Positions 8,453 to 15,918 of a DNA stretch of 64,000 nucleotides are shown here, piece by piece. Below the pieces are notes generated by a model. That model saw only the letters and a list, made by a program, of their open reading frames with translations. It was not told where the DNA came from and did no database searches. Origin of the DNA: Mycolicibacterium neoaurum VKM Ac-1815D (GTDB lineage Bacteria > Actinomycetota > Actinomycetes > Mycobacteriales > Mycobacteriaceae). The DNA lies in contig NC_023036.2 in assembly GCF_000317305.3 (NCBI RefSeq), positions 4,464,001 through 4,528,000 of the forward strand, in the 5' to 3' direction. The position numbers and the translations under genes are program-made. Position 1 is the stretch's first letter. Each line of letters begins with the position of its first letter.

Positions 8453-9142
8453 TCACCCGGCGCGCATCATCGGCGGGTGCAACAGCTGCAGGTCTCCCCG
8501 CCGGTACAGCTGGGCAGGCCTGCCGCCATCGCGTCCGGTGGTGCGACCCGTGGGCACCAGGAATCCGTCGGCCCCGGTCACCTTGCGATGGAAGTTGCGA
8601 CTGTCCAAGGTTGTCCCCCAGACGATCTCATACACGCGACGCAGTTCGGCCACGGTGAATTCGGCCGGACAGAACGTCGTGGCCAGCGGGGTGTATTCCA
8701 GCTTGGCCCTTGCGCGTTCGACCCCGTCGGCCAGGATCCGATCATGGTCGAACGCCAGACCGGCGAGAGCGGCCACCGGTAGCCATTGCGCGCCGTCGGC
8801 ATCGCCGCCGGGGATGGGCAGCGGAAGATCGGGCGCCAACCCGAGGTAGGCGACGGAAACCACCCGCATCCGCGGGTCACGTTGCGGCGCACCGTAACTA
8901 CCGAGCTGCTCGAGGTGCAGGCGGTCGGTCGTCAGGCCGGTTTCCTCGGCCAGCTCGCGTCCGGCGGCGGCATCGAGATCCTCGTCGGGGCGCACGAAGC
9001 CGCCGGGCAACGCCCAGCGGTCACGGAACGGCTCCACGCCGCGGCGCACCATCAGCGCGCACAACTCGTCGGATCGGATGGTCAGCGTCACCAGATCGAC
9101 GGCGACGGCGACCGCCGGATGGTCACCCGAGTCGTAGGACAC
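8453..9142 (-). CDS. Nudix-domain transcriptional regulator, NrtR-like
   Basis: The 229-residue protein combines an N-terminal Nudix fold with a C-terminal winged-helix domain, the architecture of the NrtR family of NAD-metabolism regulators. The Nudix box from G48 to L70 (GFVRPDEDLDAAAGRELAEE, then TGL) matches GX5EX7REUXEEXGU at every fixed position, so hydrolase activity may be retained, unlike many NrtR proteins. The C-terminal part (TVAELRRVYEIVWG, NFHRKVTGADGFLVPTG) is the DNA-binding wing. It is divergent from an SPFH gene followed by an NAD-kinase-like gene. Two matching 21-bp inverted repeats lie in the 84-bp gap, the nearer one 10 bp from its own start, implying autoregulation and control of the partner genes. 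The inferred ligand is an ADP-ribosyl or NAD-derived nucleotide. Confidence 0.85.
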   Translation of the reverse strand: MSYDSGDHPAVAVAVDLVTLTIRSDELCALMVRRGVEPFRDRWALPGGFVRPDEDLDAAAGRELAEETGLTTDRLHLEQLGSYGAPQRDPRMRVVSVAYLGLAPDLPLPIPGGDADGAQWLPVAALAGLAFDHDRILADGVERARAKLEYTPLATTFCPAEFTVAELRRVYEIVWGTTLDSRNFHRKVTGADGFLVPTGRTTGRDGGRPAQLYRRGDLQLLHPPMMRAG

Positions 9143-9152
9143 CCCAGCAGCT

Positions 9153-9173
9153 TAATCGTCATCTTGACGTAAA
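9153..9173. promoter_or_regulatory. candidate NrtR-like operator 1
   Basis: A 21-bp site with the pattern TAATCGTC-N5-GACGTAAA. The core CGTC-N5-GACG at 9157-9169 has exactly the same geometry as the second site. It sits 10 bp upstream of the Nudix regulator's start. Confidence 0.7.
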
Positions 9174-9186
9174 GCCACGGACAGGC

Positions 9187-9207
9187 TTATCGTCGAAATG
9201 ACGATAA
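9187..9207. promoter_or_regulatory. candidate NrtR-like operator 2
   Basis: A 21-bp inverted repeat with perfect 8-bp arms, TTATCGTC-N5-GACGATAA, whose centre is 34 bp from that of operator 1. It ends 6 bp before the AGGAGGT ribosome site (9214-9220) of the SPFH gene, so binding would block that operon. Confidence 0.78.
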
Positions 9208-9226
9208 TCAACCAGGAGGTGGCCCG

Positions 9227-10225
9227 ATGGCCGTAATCACCCGATACCCACTGATCCGTCACCTGCGGGTGGCACCGACCACACACATCCGCGCTCTGCG
9301 GTCCGGGAAGGTCAGCCACGACGGGGCCGGGCTGGCGTTCTGGTTCCGTCCGCTCACCGCGGCGCTGTCGGAGATTCCGCTCGACGACCGCGAACTGCCG
9401 TTGTTCTTCCACGCCCGTACCGTCGATTTCCAGGACGTCACCGTGCAGGCGACGGTCACCTACCGCATCGTCGATCCCGCATTGGCGGCCGCCCGTATCG
9501 ATTTCGCGATCGACGTCGACACCGGAGCGTGGCGGGCGGCGCCGCTGGAGCAGGTGGCCGGCCTGTTGACCGAATCGGCGCAGCAGCACGCGCTGGATCT
9601 GTTGGCGCGCACGGCGCTGACCGATGCACTGGTAGACGGGATCACCGCGGTCCGGGAGCGGATGAGCGGCGGGCTCACCGCCGATCCGCGCCTGGCCGAA
9701 ACCGGTATCGCCGTGATCGGCGTGCGGGTGGTGGCCATCCGGCCCGAACCGGAGGTCGAGCGTGCACTGCAGACGCCGACCCGCGAGAAGGTGCAGCAGG
9801 ACGCCGACAAGGCAACCTTCGAGCGCCGCGCGCTGGCCGTGGAACGCGAGCGCGCCATCGGTGAGAACGAGTTGCAGACCAAGATCGAACTGGCCCGTCG
9901 CGAAGAGGAATTGGTGGCTCAGAACGGCGCCAACGACCGGCTCAAGACCCAGGAGTCCTGGGCAGCCGATGCCATCGCCACCGAGGCCAAGGCGCGACGC
10001 GAGGTCGCGTTGGCCGAGGCGCAGGCGCAGGCCGCGCGGTTGGTCGGCGCGGCCGAAGCCGATGCCGAGGCCGCCCGGTTGGCTGCCTATCGCGATCTGG
10101 ACGAGGCAACGCTGATCGGATTGGCGGTCAAGGAGTTGGCGGCGAACCTGCCGAAGGTGGAGCACCTGGTGTTGACACCAGATCTGCTGGCGCCGGTGCT
10201 GGCACGGCTGGGGGCGACGTCATGA
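9227..10225 (+). CDS. SPFH/Band-7 domain protein
   Basis: A 332-residue protein with an SPFH (prohibitin/stomatin) domain over about residues 20-180, including DVTVQATVTYRIVDP and the strand GIAVIGVRVVAIRPEPEVERAL. A long Ala/Glu/Arg-rich coiled coil follows, roughly residues 185-290. There is no N-terminal membrane helix, unlike most stomatins, so it may be soluble or peripherally attached. An AGGAGGT site precedes the ATG. Its stop codon TGA overlaps the ATG of a 77-bp MIRU-like unit that leads into an NAD-kinase-like gene, so the two proteins are co-expressed. Divergent association with a NrtR-like regulator links it to NAD or ADP-ribose metabolism; its biochemical role is unknown. Confidence 0.85.
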   Translation: MAVITRYPLIRHLRVAPTTHIRALRSGKVSHDGAGLAFWFRPLTAALSEIPLDDRELPLFFHARTVDFQDVTVQATVTYRIVDPALAAARIDFAIDVDTGAWRAAPLEQVAGLLTESAQQHALDLLARTALTDALVDGITAVRERMSGGLTADPRLAETGIAVIGVRVVAIRPEPEVERALQTPTREKVQQDADKATFERRALAVERERAIGENELQTKIELARREEELVAQNGANDRLKTQESWAADAIATEAKARREVALAEAQAQAARLVGAAEADAEAARLAAYRDLDEATLIGLAVKELAANLPKVEHLVLTPDLLAPVLARLGATS

Positions 10226-10298
10226 GCACCGCGAGACGCAAGCGAGCGAGGATCGCAGCGAGGCACGAGCGAGGACCGGAACGAGCAGGAGTCGAGCC
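10222..10298 (+). repeat. MIRU-like 77-bp unit (single copy) with overlapping mini-ORF
   Basis: The unit runs exactly 77 bp from the ATGA that overlaps the SPFH stop to the base before the next gene's ATG. It shares the core GAGGATCGCAGCGAGG...ACGAGCGAGGACCGGA with the tandem units at 47255-47408. In frame from 10222 it encodes a 26-residue Arg-rich peptide (MSTARRKRARIAARHERGPE, then RAGVEP) whose TGA at 10300-10302 overlaps the downstream ATG. This is the organisation described for mycobacterial interspersed repetitive units inside operons, and would couple translation of the flanking genes. Confidence 0.85.
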
Positions 10299-11189
10299 AT
10301 GACATTGCCACCGCGGGCGGTCATCGTGCACCGCCGCACCGAACTCGATGACGCGCTGGCCCGGCATGGCACGCACGGTCAGGCGGCCTACTTCCTGAGT
10401 AGCCGCGGGCAGGACATTGCCGAGCTGGAGCAGCGGCACCGCCTGGTACAGGAGGCCTTGACCACGGTCAGCGCCGCGCTGCCCGTGGAGTGGCGCCGCG
10501 GCCGGGTCGAGCGCGCGGACCTGTCCAGGTTCCTGTTCGAGCCCGAGGACGTCGTGATCATCGTCGGGCAGGACGGGCTGGTCGCCAACGTCGCGAAATA
10601 TCTGCTCGGACAACCTGTTATCGGCATCAACCCCGATCCCGGCCGCAACGCGGGGGTGTTGGTGGGCCACCAGCCCGCGGCGGTGGCCGGCCTGCTGCGG
10701 GCGGCTGTGCACCCCGACGCCGACGCCGAGTTCCGGGCCATGGTTGCCGCCCGCACCGATGACGGTCAGCAGTTGACCGCGCTCAACGAAATCTTCGTCG
10801 GGCACGCCGGCCACCAGACGGCCCGCTACACCCTGGGGTTGCCCGACGGCCGGGTCGAGCAGCAGGCGTCCTCGGGGGTGATCGTCTCGACCGGGACGGG
10901 CTCCACCGGGTGGTGCCGTTCGATCTGGCAGCAACAGGCGCGCAGTGTCCGGCTGCCCGATCCGGAAGACGCGCGGCTGGCGTGGTTCGTCCGCGAGGCA
11001 TGGCCGTCACGCGCGACGGGGACGACACTGGTCGAGGGTGAGTTGGCGGGTGCGGCAATGACCCTGCGTGTCGAATCCGATCGGTTGGTCGCCTTCGGTG
11101 ACGGGGTGGAATCCGACGCGCTGACCCTGTCCTGGGGTCAGCGGATCACCGTCGGGCTGGCGCAGCAGCGGTTGCGGCTGCTGCGCTGA
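10299..11189 (+). CDS. NAD(+)/NADH kinase-family protein, divergent
   Basis: The 296-residue protein has the layout of the NAD kinase/diacylglycerol kinase superfamily. VGQDGLVANVAKYL is the position of the GGDGT loop, GINPDPGRNAGVL follows, LNEIFVGHAGH is the conserved NE motif, and SSGVIVSTGTGSTGW replaces the usual TPTGSTAY. The GGDGT glycine loop is altered to GQDGL, so ATP binding or specificity may differ from true NAD kinase; it is probably not the essential NadK. It is coupled to the SPFH gene through a MIRU-like unit and lies under the same divergent operators as the NrtR-like regulator. The pathway link is context-based. Confidence 0.75.
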   Translation: MTLPPRAVIVHRRTELDDALARHGTHGQAAYFLSSRGQDIAELEQRHRLVQEALTTVSAALPVEWRRGRVERADLSRFLFEPEDVVIIVGQDGLVANVAKYLLGQPVIGINPDPGRNAGVLVGHQPAAVAGLLRAAVHPDADAEFRAMVAARTDDGQQLTALNEIFVGHAGHQTARYTLGLPDGRVEQQASSGVIVSTGTGSTGWCRSIWQQQARSVRLPDPEDARLAWFVREAWPSRATGTTLVEGELAGAAMTLRVESDRLVAFGDGVESDALTLSWGQRITVGLAQQRLRLLR

Positions 11190-11201
11190 CCCCCTCGTGA
11201 A

Positions 11202-11244
11202 TTCGGTGAGGATACGTGCGGTGAGCGCCCGCATCCTCACCGAA
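11202..11244. terminator. bidirectional terminator hairpin
   Basis: A perfect 12-bp inverted repeat, TTCGGTGAGGAT (11202-11213) and ATCCTCACCGAA (11233-11244), with a GC-rich loop. It sits between the convergent ends of the NAD-kinase-like gene and the DoxX gene. Confidence 0.75.
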
Positions 11245-11245
11245 A

Positions 11246-11764
11246 TCACCGAGAGGTGGTGCTCGGGGGTCGGAAGAAGAGGACCAATTGGCCGATGCCA
11301 CCTGCCAACCCGAGCCCGGCCGCGATGGCCAGGCCAGCCCAGCCCGACAGCCAACCGATATCTGGGAACAGCAGGTGATCGAGGCTGTAGCGGCCGGGTC
11401 CGGTACCGGCGATGGCCACCGCGGCGACCGCGAGCACCAGGTTGTACTCCCAACCCTCCTTGACGATGAAGAAGCCGTTGTGGCGGTGCACGGTCCACGC
11501 GGCGACGAGCATCAGCGCGACGAACCCGGCCGCCGGGATGGGGGTCAGCAGGCCCAGCGCCACGCCGAGGCCTGCGGCGATCTCGGTGCTGGCGGCAACC
11601 CGGGCATGGAACAGGCCCGGCTTCATGCCGATGCTGTCGAACCAGCCGGCGGTACCAGGGATCCGGCCGCCGCCGAAGAACTTGTTGTACCCGTGGGCGG
11701 CCATGGTCAGGCCGAGGACGAGCCGCAGGACCAACAGCGCAACATCGTGAGGAGCATCAGCCAC
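11246..11764 (-). CDS. DoxX family membrane protein
   Basis: A 172-residue protein with four hydrophobic helices. The family features are VLRLVLGLTMAAHGYNKFFG at the start, a short extracytoplasmic segment, AGLGVALGLLTPIPAAGFVA, and WEYNLVLAVAAVAIAGTGPG before the last helix. DoxX/MasZ-type proteins act in the membrane, in redox or thiol balance in mycobacteria. The GTG at 11764 is chosen because it precedes the first helix closely. The upstream open frame is low-quality and no strong ribosome site is visible, so the start is uncertain. Confidence 0.78.
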   Translation of the reverse strand: MADAPHDVALLVLRLVLGLTMAAHGYNKFFGGGRIPGTAGWFDSIGMKPGLFHARVAASTEIAAGLGVALGLLTPIPAAGFVALMLVAAWTVHRHNGFFIVKEGWEYNLVLAVAAVAIAGTGPGRYSLDHLLFPDIGWLSGWAGLAIAAGLGLAGGIGQLVLFFRPPSTTSR

Positions 11765-12004
11765 CTGACGGAATCTAGGCCATCTGTCAGGTCGCTGCCC
11801 ATCCCCCGTACACATTGCGGACCGCGGCGGCATCGAAGCCGGTGATCGATGCTCTACGAGCGGTGAAACGCGTAGTGTTCGGACGCATGAGTCCACGAGC
11901 GGGCCGATGAGAATGGACCTGCAATTCCAGTATCCGACCCGCCCGAGTTGTCCGCTGAGAACACTGATGTGCGCGACCGGGCGCAGCATATCGCCGGGCG
12001 CGCG

Positions 12005-12403
12005 ATGACCGATATCGTCCGGTCGGCACCGGAGATCGGTTATCTGAGCCCCCAGTCGTTTGCCGAACTCGGTATCTCGCAGACCGTCACCGCCGGTGGG
12101 ACGGTCTACGTGTCCGGTATCGCACCGCTGACACCCGAATTCGACGTGGTCGGTCCGGATCTCGCCGAGCAACTACGTTTCGTGCTCGACGTGCTCGATC
12201 GCTCGCTCGTCGCCGCGGGCACCGACCGGACCCGGCTGGTGGCCTGGACCATCTATGCCCGTGACCTGACCGCACTGTCGGGATGTCTTCCCATGCTGCG
12301 TGATTGGGTCGGGGAACACCGGCCCGCCAGCACCTGGATCGGTGCGGCCGGGTTCATCCACCCCGCACAGCTGATCGAGCTCACCGCCACCGCGGTGATC
12401 TGA
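12005..12403 (+). CDS. RidA family protein (YjgF/YER057c/UK114)
   Basis: From the ATG at 12005 the product is 132 residues, the usual RidA length. It contains VTAGGTVYVSGIAPLTPEFD, the central helix EQLRFVLDVLDRSLVAAG and the closing segment AAGFIHPAQLIELTATAVI. Active RidA enamine/imine deaminases have an Arg in a C-terminal PxxxR motif that I do not see clearly, so it may belong to another Rid subgroup. A frame from TTG at 11948 is open but adds residues outside the fold. It is divergent from DoxX and converges with the mce operon end. Confidence 0.75.
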   Translation: MTDIVRSAPEIGYLSPQSFAELGISQTVTAGGTVYVSGIAPLTPEFDVVGPDLAEQLRFVLDVLDRSLVAAGTDRTRLVAWTIYARDLTALSGCLPMLRDWVGEHRPASTWIGAAGFIHPAQLIELTATAVI

Positions 12404-12438
12404 GGAGCCGCAGCCGTCATCAGGGCGGGTGCGACTCC
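12404..12438. terminator. terminator hairpin between RidA and the end of the mce operon
   Basis: GGAGCCGCA (12404-12412) pairs with TGCGACTCC (12430-12438) with one mismatch, starting directly after the RidA stop codon and 7 bp from the last gene of the minus-strand operon. Confidence 0.55.
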
Positions 12439-12444
12439 ACAAAT

Positions 12445-13698
12445 CTAGGAGAAAGCGGAGCCCAACCGCTCCAGGTATTCGTCGACGTCGCCGACCGCCG
12501 ACTCGGCGGCGAACACACTGATCGCGATGGTGTCACCGACGCCGGTCACACAGTGGGTCAATCCGACCATCGGCGACAACCCGGGGAACGCCGCCGCCAT
12601 CCGCACCGGCCTCCCACCGAAGGCGAAGTCCGCCGGGCCACATTTGACACTGGAGACCACGGTGTTGCCGGTCACCGCCGGCGCCCGCACCGACGGATCG
12701 AACTTGCTCACCCCCCACCGCAGCAGGGGCGCCGGGGTGGCCGCGAAGGCGCGATCGGAGGCGCGCATCGCCGGGTGCGCGGCGCGGGCGCGGCGGTCGG
12801 CAAGTTCGCCGGCAATCGCCGCACGGCGTTGGAGCACAGTCAGATCCGGATGCAGGCCGACGCCGACGGTGCCGAAATGGTTGTAGGCACGGCGCGGGCC
12901 CGGTTTGGCCATCGTGACCTCCGCTCCCAGCGTCGACGTGTCCTCTCCCAGTGTGGACAAATGGGCGGCCAGCGCCGCCGAGATGGCCGACAACGCGGCG
13001 ACCGTCACTGTCGCCCCTGCGAGCTCGGCCCGGTCGAACACCAGCGTGCGCATGCTGCGCAGGCCTGCCGGACTGGCGTTGGTGCGCAACGGCGGTCGCG
13101 TCGGAGCTGGACCAGGCACGCGGCCCATCTCGCTGTCGCGCACCAACTCCCGGTGCGCCCCTGCCGCCTCGATGCTGCGCCACACCAACAGCGCCGGGTG
13201 ACCGTACCTGGGTCGGATCGGCTCCACGACGGCGCGCCTGCCGAACATCACCGCGGCCGGAGCACAGGTCCGCCCGCCCCCGCCGAGGGCATGGGTGATC
13301 TGCAGTACCGCAACGGTTGCCGGCCCGGCGATACCGGGAACGCCGGCGATGCCGACGAAAAGGTGTATCCGCCAAGGCATCACCCGCGCATCGAGCTGAT
13401 CGTCGACCAGCGCCACCACGACCGACAGGCAGTCCGCCCAGCCGTCGGCCAGATGGGTGACGATGCACTCTCGACCCACCGTGGCGGGCACCCACTCCGG
13501 GTAATGCAGCCGGGACTCGTCGTGCACACGGCGCGTGAGATCGACCGAGGTACGCGCAGCGACGATCAGCTCGGCGATGGCCGCGTCGAGATCGTCGGGC
13601 ACACCGTCGAAGGCATAGAGCAGGAAGGTGTCGTTGGGAATCGTGGCCGACATCCAGAACATCTGGGCGTCGACCGCGGTCAACCTATCGGTGGCCAC
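12445..13698 (-). CDS. WS/DGAT-family-like acyltransferase, degenerate active site
   Basis: The 417-residue protein resembles wax ester synthase/diacylglycerol acyltransferases. The N-terminus (LTAVDAQMFWMSA) corresponds to the family's LSPxDxxF start, and the C-terminus has the DUF1298-like pattern MAAAFPGLSPMVGLTHCVTG. The catalytic HHxxxDG motif appears as ITHALGGGGR, losing the first His and the Asp, so catalysis is doubtful. The start is taken at GTG 13698, with GGAG about 10 bases upstream; it overlaps the hydrolase gene by 14 bp. As last gene of the mce operon it may handle or bind lipids imported by the Mce complex. Family call is moderate. Confidence 0.6.
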   Translation of the reverse strand: MATDRLTAVDAQMFWMSATIPNDTFLLYAFDGVPDDLDAAIAELIVAARTSVDLTRRVHDESRLHYPEWVPATVGRECIVTHLADGWADCLSVVVALVDDQLDARVMPWRIHLFVGIAGVPGIAGPATVAVLQITHALGGGGRTCAPAAVMFGRRAVVEPIRPRYGHPALLVWRSIEAAGAHRELVRDSEMGRVPGPAPTRPPLRTNASPAGLRSMRTLVFDRAELAGATVTVAALSAISAALAAHLSTLGEDTSTLGAEVTMAKPGPRRAYNHFGTVGVGLHPDLTVLQRRAAIAGELADRRARAAHPAMRASDRAFAATPAPLLRWGVSKFDPSVRAPAVTGNTVVSSVKCGPADFAFGGRPVRMAAAFPGLSPMVGLTHCVTGVGDTIAISVFAAESAVGDVDEYLERLGSAFS

Positions 13699-14599
13699 TT
13701 CCGATGAACTCCAAGATGTGGTGCGCGGTGGCCTCGGACTGATCGAGCTGCAGGAAATGCCCGCCGCCGCCGACGACCTGCGCGGAGCTTCCCGGTGGCA
13801 GCACCCGACGCACCCACTCGGTGTAATCGGCTGAGGCACAACCGTCATCGCTGCCATGCAGATACAACGTCGGCAACACCGGCGCCTGCAACCAGTACCG
13901 CTGCAATTCGGCGTAGCGGGCCGGCGGCCGCGAGTTGCGCACCATCGCCCGGTAGTAGCCCAGCGCCGCCCGCCAGTTGGCCGGCGCACCGATGGCGCGC
14001 AGGACCCGGTCGACATCCTCGGCACCGTCATATCCCGGAGACCAGTCGCGCCACAGTCGCGGGACCACCCGCTCGGCGACTCGCTCGGGCAGCCACGGTA
14101 ATTGGAAGAACAGGATGTACCAGCTGCGGCGCAGCTGGCGGGGCAGGCGTGCCATCAGCCGGCCGGCATCGGCGAGACCAGCGCGCGACCGGAATGCCGC
14201 CGAGGGCGGTACCGACATGATGGCGGCCTTCACGAACGGACTGTCCGGCATGGCCGCCAACCCAGTGGCCGCCATCGCACCCCAGTCGTGCCCGATGATG
14301 ACATCGCGACCGGTCGGTCCGGCGGCGTCGAGTACCCGCAGCGCGTCATCCATCAACGCGCCGACGTGATAACTGTCCAGCGCCGAGAGCGACGACGGTG
14401 CGTATCCGCGCATGAACGGCGCCGCCACCCGCCAGCCCGCTTCGGCCAGCCGCGGCGCCACCTCGCGCCAGCCGTGGGCGGTATCGGGGAAACCGTGCAG
14501 ACATACCGCCACCGGTGCCGCCGCGTCGGTCCAGTCACCCCAGGTCAGCGCGCGCAGCGTGACATCGTCGGTGACGATCTCCAGGGGCCCCGCCGTCAC
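13685..14599 (-). CDS. alpha/beta hydrolase, epoxide-hydrolase-like
   Basis: A 304-residue alpha/beta-hydrolase fold protein. CLHGFPDTAHGWREVAPRL carries the HGxP oxyanion motif, GHDWGAMAATGLA supplies an aspartate nucleophile (as in epoxide hydrolases and dehalogenases rather than Ser esterases), and LYLHGSDDGC and VGGGGHFLQLD supply the acid and His. It starts at GTG 14599, only 3 bp after the stop of the upstream mce-associated gene, so it is co-transcribed with the mce operon. A role on an imported sterol or lipid epoxide is inferred. Confidence 0.85.
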   Translation of the reverse strand: MTAGPLEIVTDDVTLRALTWGDWTDAAAPVAVCLHGFPDTAHGWREVAPRLAEAGWRVAAPFMRGYAPSSLSALDSYHVGALMDDALRVLDAAGPTGRDVIIGHDWGAMAATGLAAMPDSPFVKAAIMSVPPSAAFRSRAGLADAGRLMARLPRQLRRSWYILFFQLPWLPERVAERVVPRLWRDWSPGYDGAEDVDRVLRAIGAPANWRAALGYYRAMVRNSRPPARYAELQRYWLQAPVLPTLYLHGSDDGCASADYTEWVRRVLPPGSSAQVVGGGGHFLQLDQSEATAHHILEFIGSGHR

Positions 14600-14602
14600 G
14601 CG

Positions 14603-15244
14603 CTAGACCGGATCGAAACCGGAGATGAGCCAGCGGTCGCCGTGCTTCTCCATGGTCACCCGCACGCTGGAGGCGGTATCGGTCGGGGCGTCACCGCCGA
14701 CCACGACGGTCTGGTTGACGAAGACGATCACCACCGCCTTGTTCGGATCCGCCGACACCGAGGCGGCCGCGGGAACCGTCGCCACCGCCGAGATCTGCTT
14801 CTCCTTGGCACCGGGAATGACCACGTCGGTGGTCAGGTCGGTGTAGGCGTTGGCGAAATCTCCGGTCAACAGGGAGCGGGCATCGGTCAGTTGCTGCTCG
14901 ACGGTGTCGGGCTGATACGACAGCAGCGCCACGGTGCTGTCCTTGGCCACCTGGACCGATTCGATGCGGGCGAGATCACCGTCGCGCACCGAGTTGTCCT
15001 GCCACTTCAGGAATCCGGCGACCAGGCCGAGGATCAGCGCCAGACCGGGCAGGATGCCGTAGGCGAGCACGCGGCCCCACCGGGTCCCCTGCGCGGCGGA
15101 TGCGCCGGTGGATTCATCAGCGGCTTCGGTGCTCTCGACGCTTTCGGTGCCCTCCGGGCTCGCTGTCGACGCGACGGCGTCGTCGAGCTCGACCGCGGTG
15201 GACTCCACGTCCGGAGTGTCGGATTCGGGCTTGTTCTCGGTCAC
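14603..15244 (-). CDS. Mce-associated membrane protein (Mam), second
   Basis: The 213-residue protein has an acidic, Ser/Thr/Glu-rich N-terminal tail of about 55 residues and one membrane helix (LAYGILPGLALILGLVAGFL). A periplasmic NTF2-like domain ends VTMEKHGDRWLISGFDPV, the hallmark of Mam proteins. Mam proteins support or stabilise Mce transporters. The ATGA overlap with the upstream mam gene at 15241-15244 shows coupling. It is the second of two consecutive mam genes, as in the mce1 and mce4 operons. Confidence 0.88.
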   Translation of the reverse strand: MTENKPESDTPDVESTAVELDDAVASTASPEGTESVESTEAADESTGASAAQGTRWGRVLAYGILPGLALILGLVAGFLKWQDNSVRDGDLARIESVQVAKDSTVALLSYQPDTVEQQLTDARSLLTGDFANAYTDLTTDVVIPGAKEKQISAVATVPAAASVSADPNKAVVIVFVNQTVVVGGDAPTDTASSVRVTMEKHGDRWLISGFDPV

Positions 15245-15918
15245 GGCACGAACTCCACGTTGGACACCTTCACCTGATCATCGCCGACGTCCTGCACGGT
15301 GACACGCATCCGCCACAGTCGGGGTTGTTGTTCGGCGGCACCGGCGTTGGAGGTCTGCACGGTCACCGCGACCAGCACACGGGCCTCCGTGTCGGTGTCG
15401 GACTCCAGTCCGGCCTCGGTGACCGAACCCACCGATTTCGACTGTGCCTGCTTGACGACGTCGACGAACGGCGCGGCACGCTGTTCGAAATCATCGTAGA
15501 AAGACCCGGTCGCCGAATCGAGAATGCGCTGGACATCGCCCTCGGCATGTTCCCAGTCGATGGTGGTCAGGTTGATCGCACCCTGCCTGCCGACCTGGAG
15601 GAACAGCTCACGCTTGGCTTCGAGCTTCTGGGACTCGTAGGTCCGGAATCCCAGCCAGCCGACCAGCCCGGCAAGGGCGAGCACCACGACGAGTCCGAGG
15701 ATGGTGGCCAACCGCAGATGTGATCCGCTGTCGGCCGTCGCGGCCTTCTCCGCCGCGTCGAAGTCTTCAACCCCCTCGGGATCCTGCGAGCTCTCGGGCT
15801 CCTCCGATACCGCAGCCTCCTGGACACCCTCGGCCGACTCGGTGTCCTCGGCTTTCGCTGCGGTCTCTGCTGCGGACTCGCTCACCGCCCCGGTGGGGGT
15901 AGCAGCATCGTCTGCCAT
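15241..15918 (-). CDS. Mce-associated membrane protein (Mam), first
   Basis: 225 residues: a long acidic N-terminal region of about 70 residues, a membrane helix (LATILGLVVVLALAGLVGWL) and a periplasmic domain with QVGRQGAINLTTIDWEHAEG, typical of Mam proteins. It ends with strands RMRVTVQDVGDDQVKVSNVE. The gene starts inside the end of mceF, overlapping it by 37 bp. It probably assists assembly or stability of the Mce complex in the envelope. Confidence 0.88.
   Translation of the reverse strand: MADDAATPTGAVSESAAETAAKAEDTESAEGVQEAAVSEEPESSQDPEGVEDFDAAEKAATADSGSHLRLATILGLVVVLALAGLVGWLGFRTYESQKLEAKRELFLQVGRQGAINLTTIDWEHAEGDVQRILDSATGSFYDDFEQRAAPFVDVVKQAQSKSVGSVTEAGLESDTDTEARVLVAVTVQTSNAGAAEQQPRLWRMRVTVQDVGDDQVKVSNVEFVP

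Noticed and set aside
12304..13707. 467-codon plus-strand frame across the WS/DGAT-like gene
   Set aside because: Low-complexity Arg/Gly/His-rich product opposite a supported gene.
14102..15277. 391-codon plus-strand frame over the hydrolase and mam genes
   Set aside because: Antisense shadow; the minus strand has coherent Mce-associated proteins with membrane helices and ATGA overlaps.
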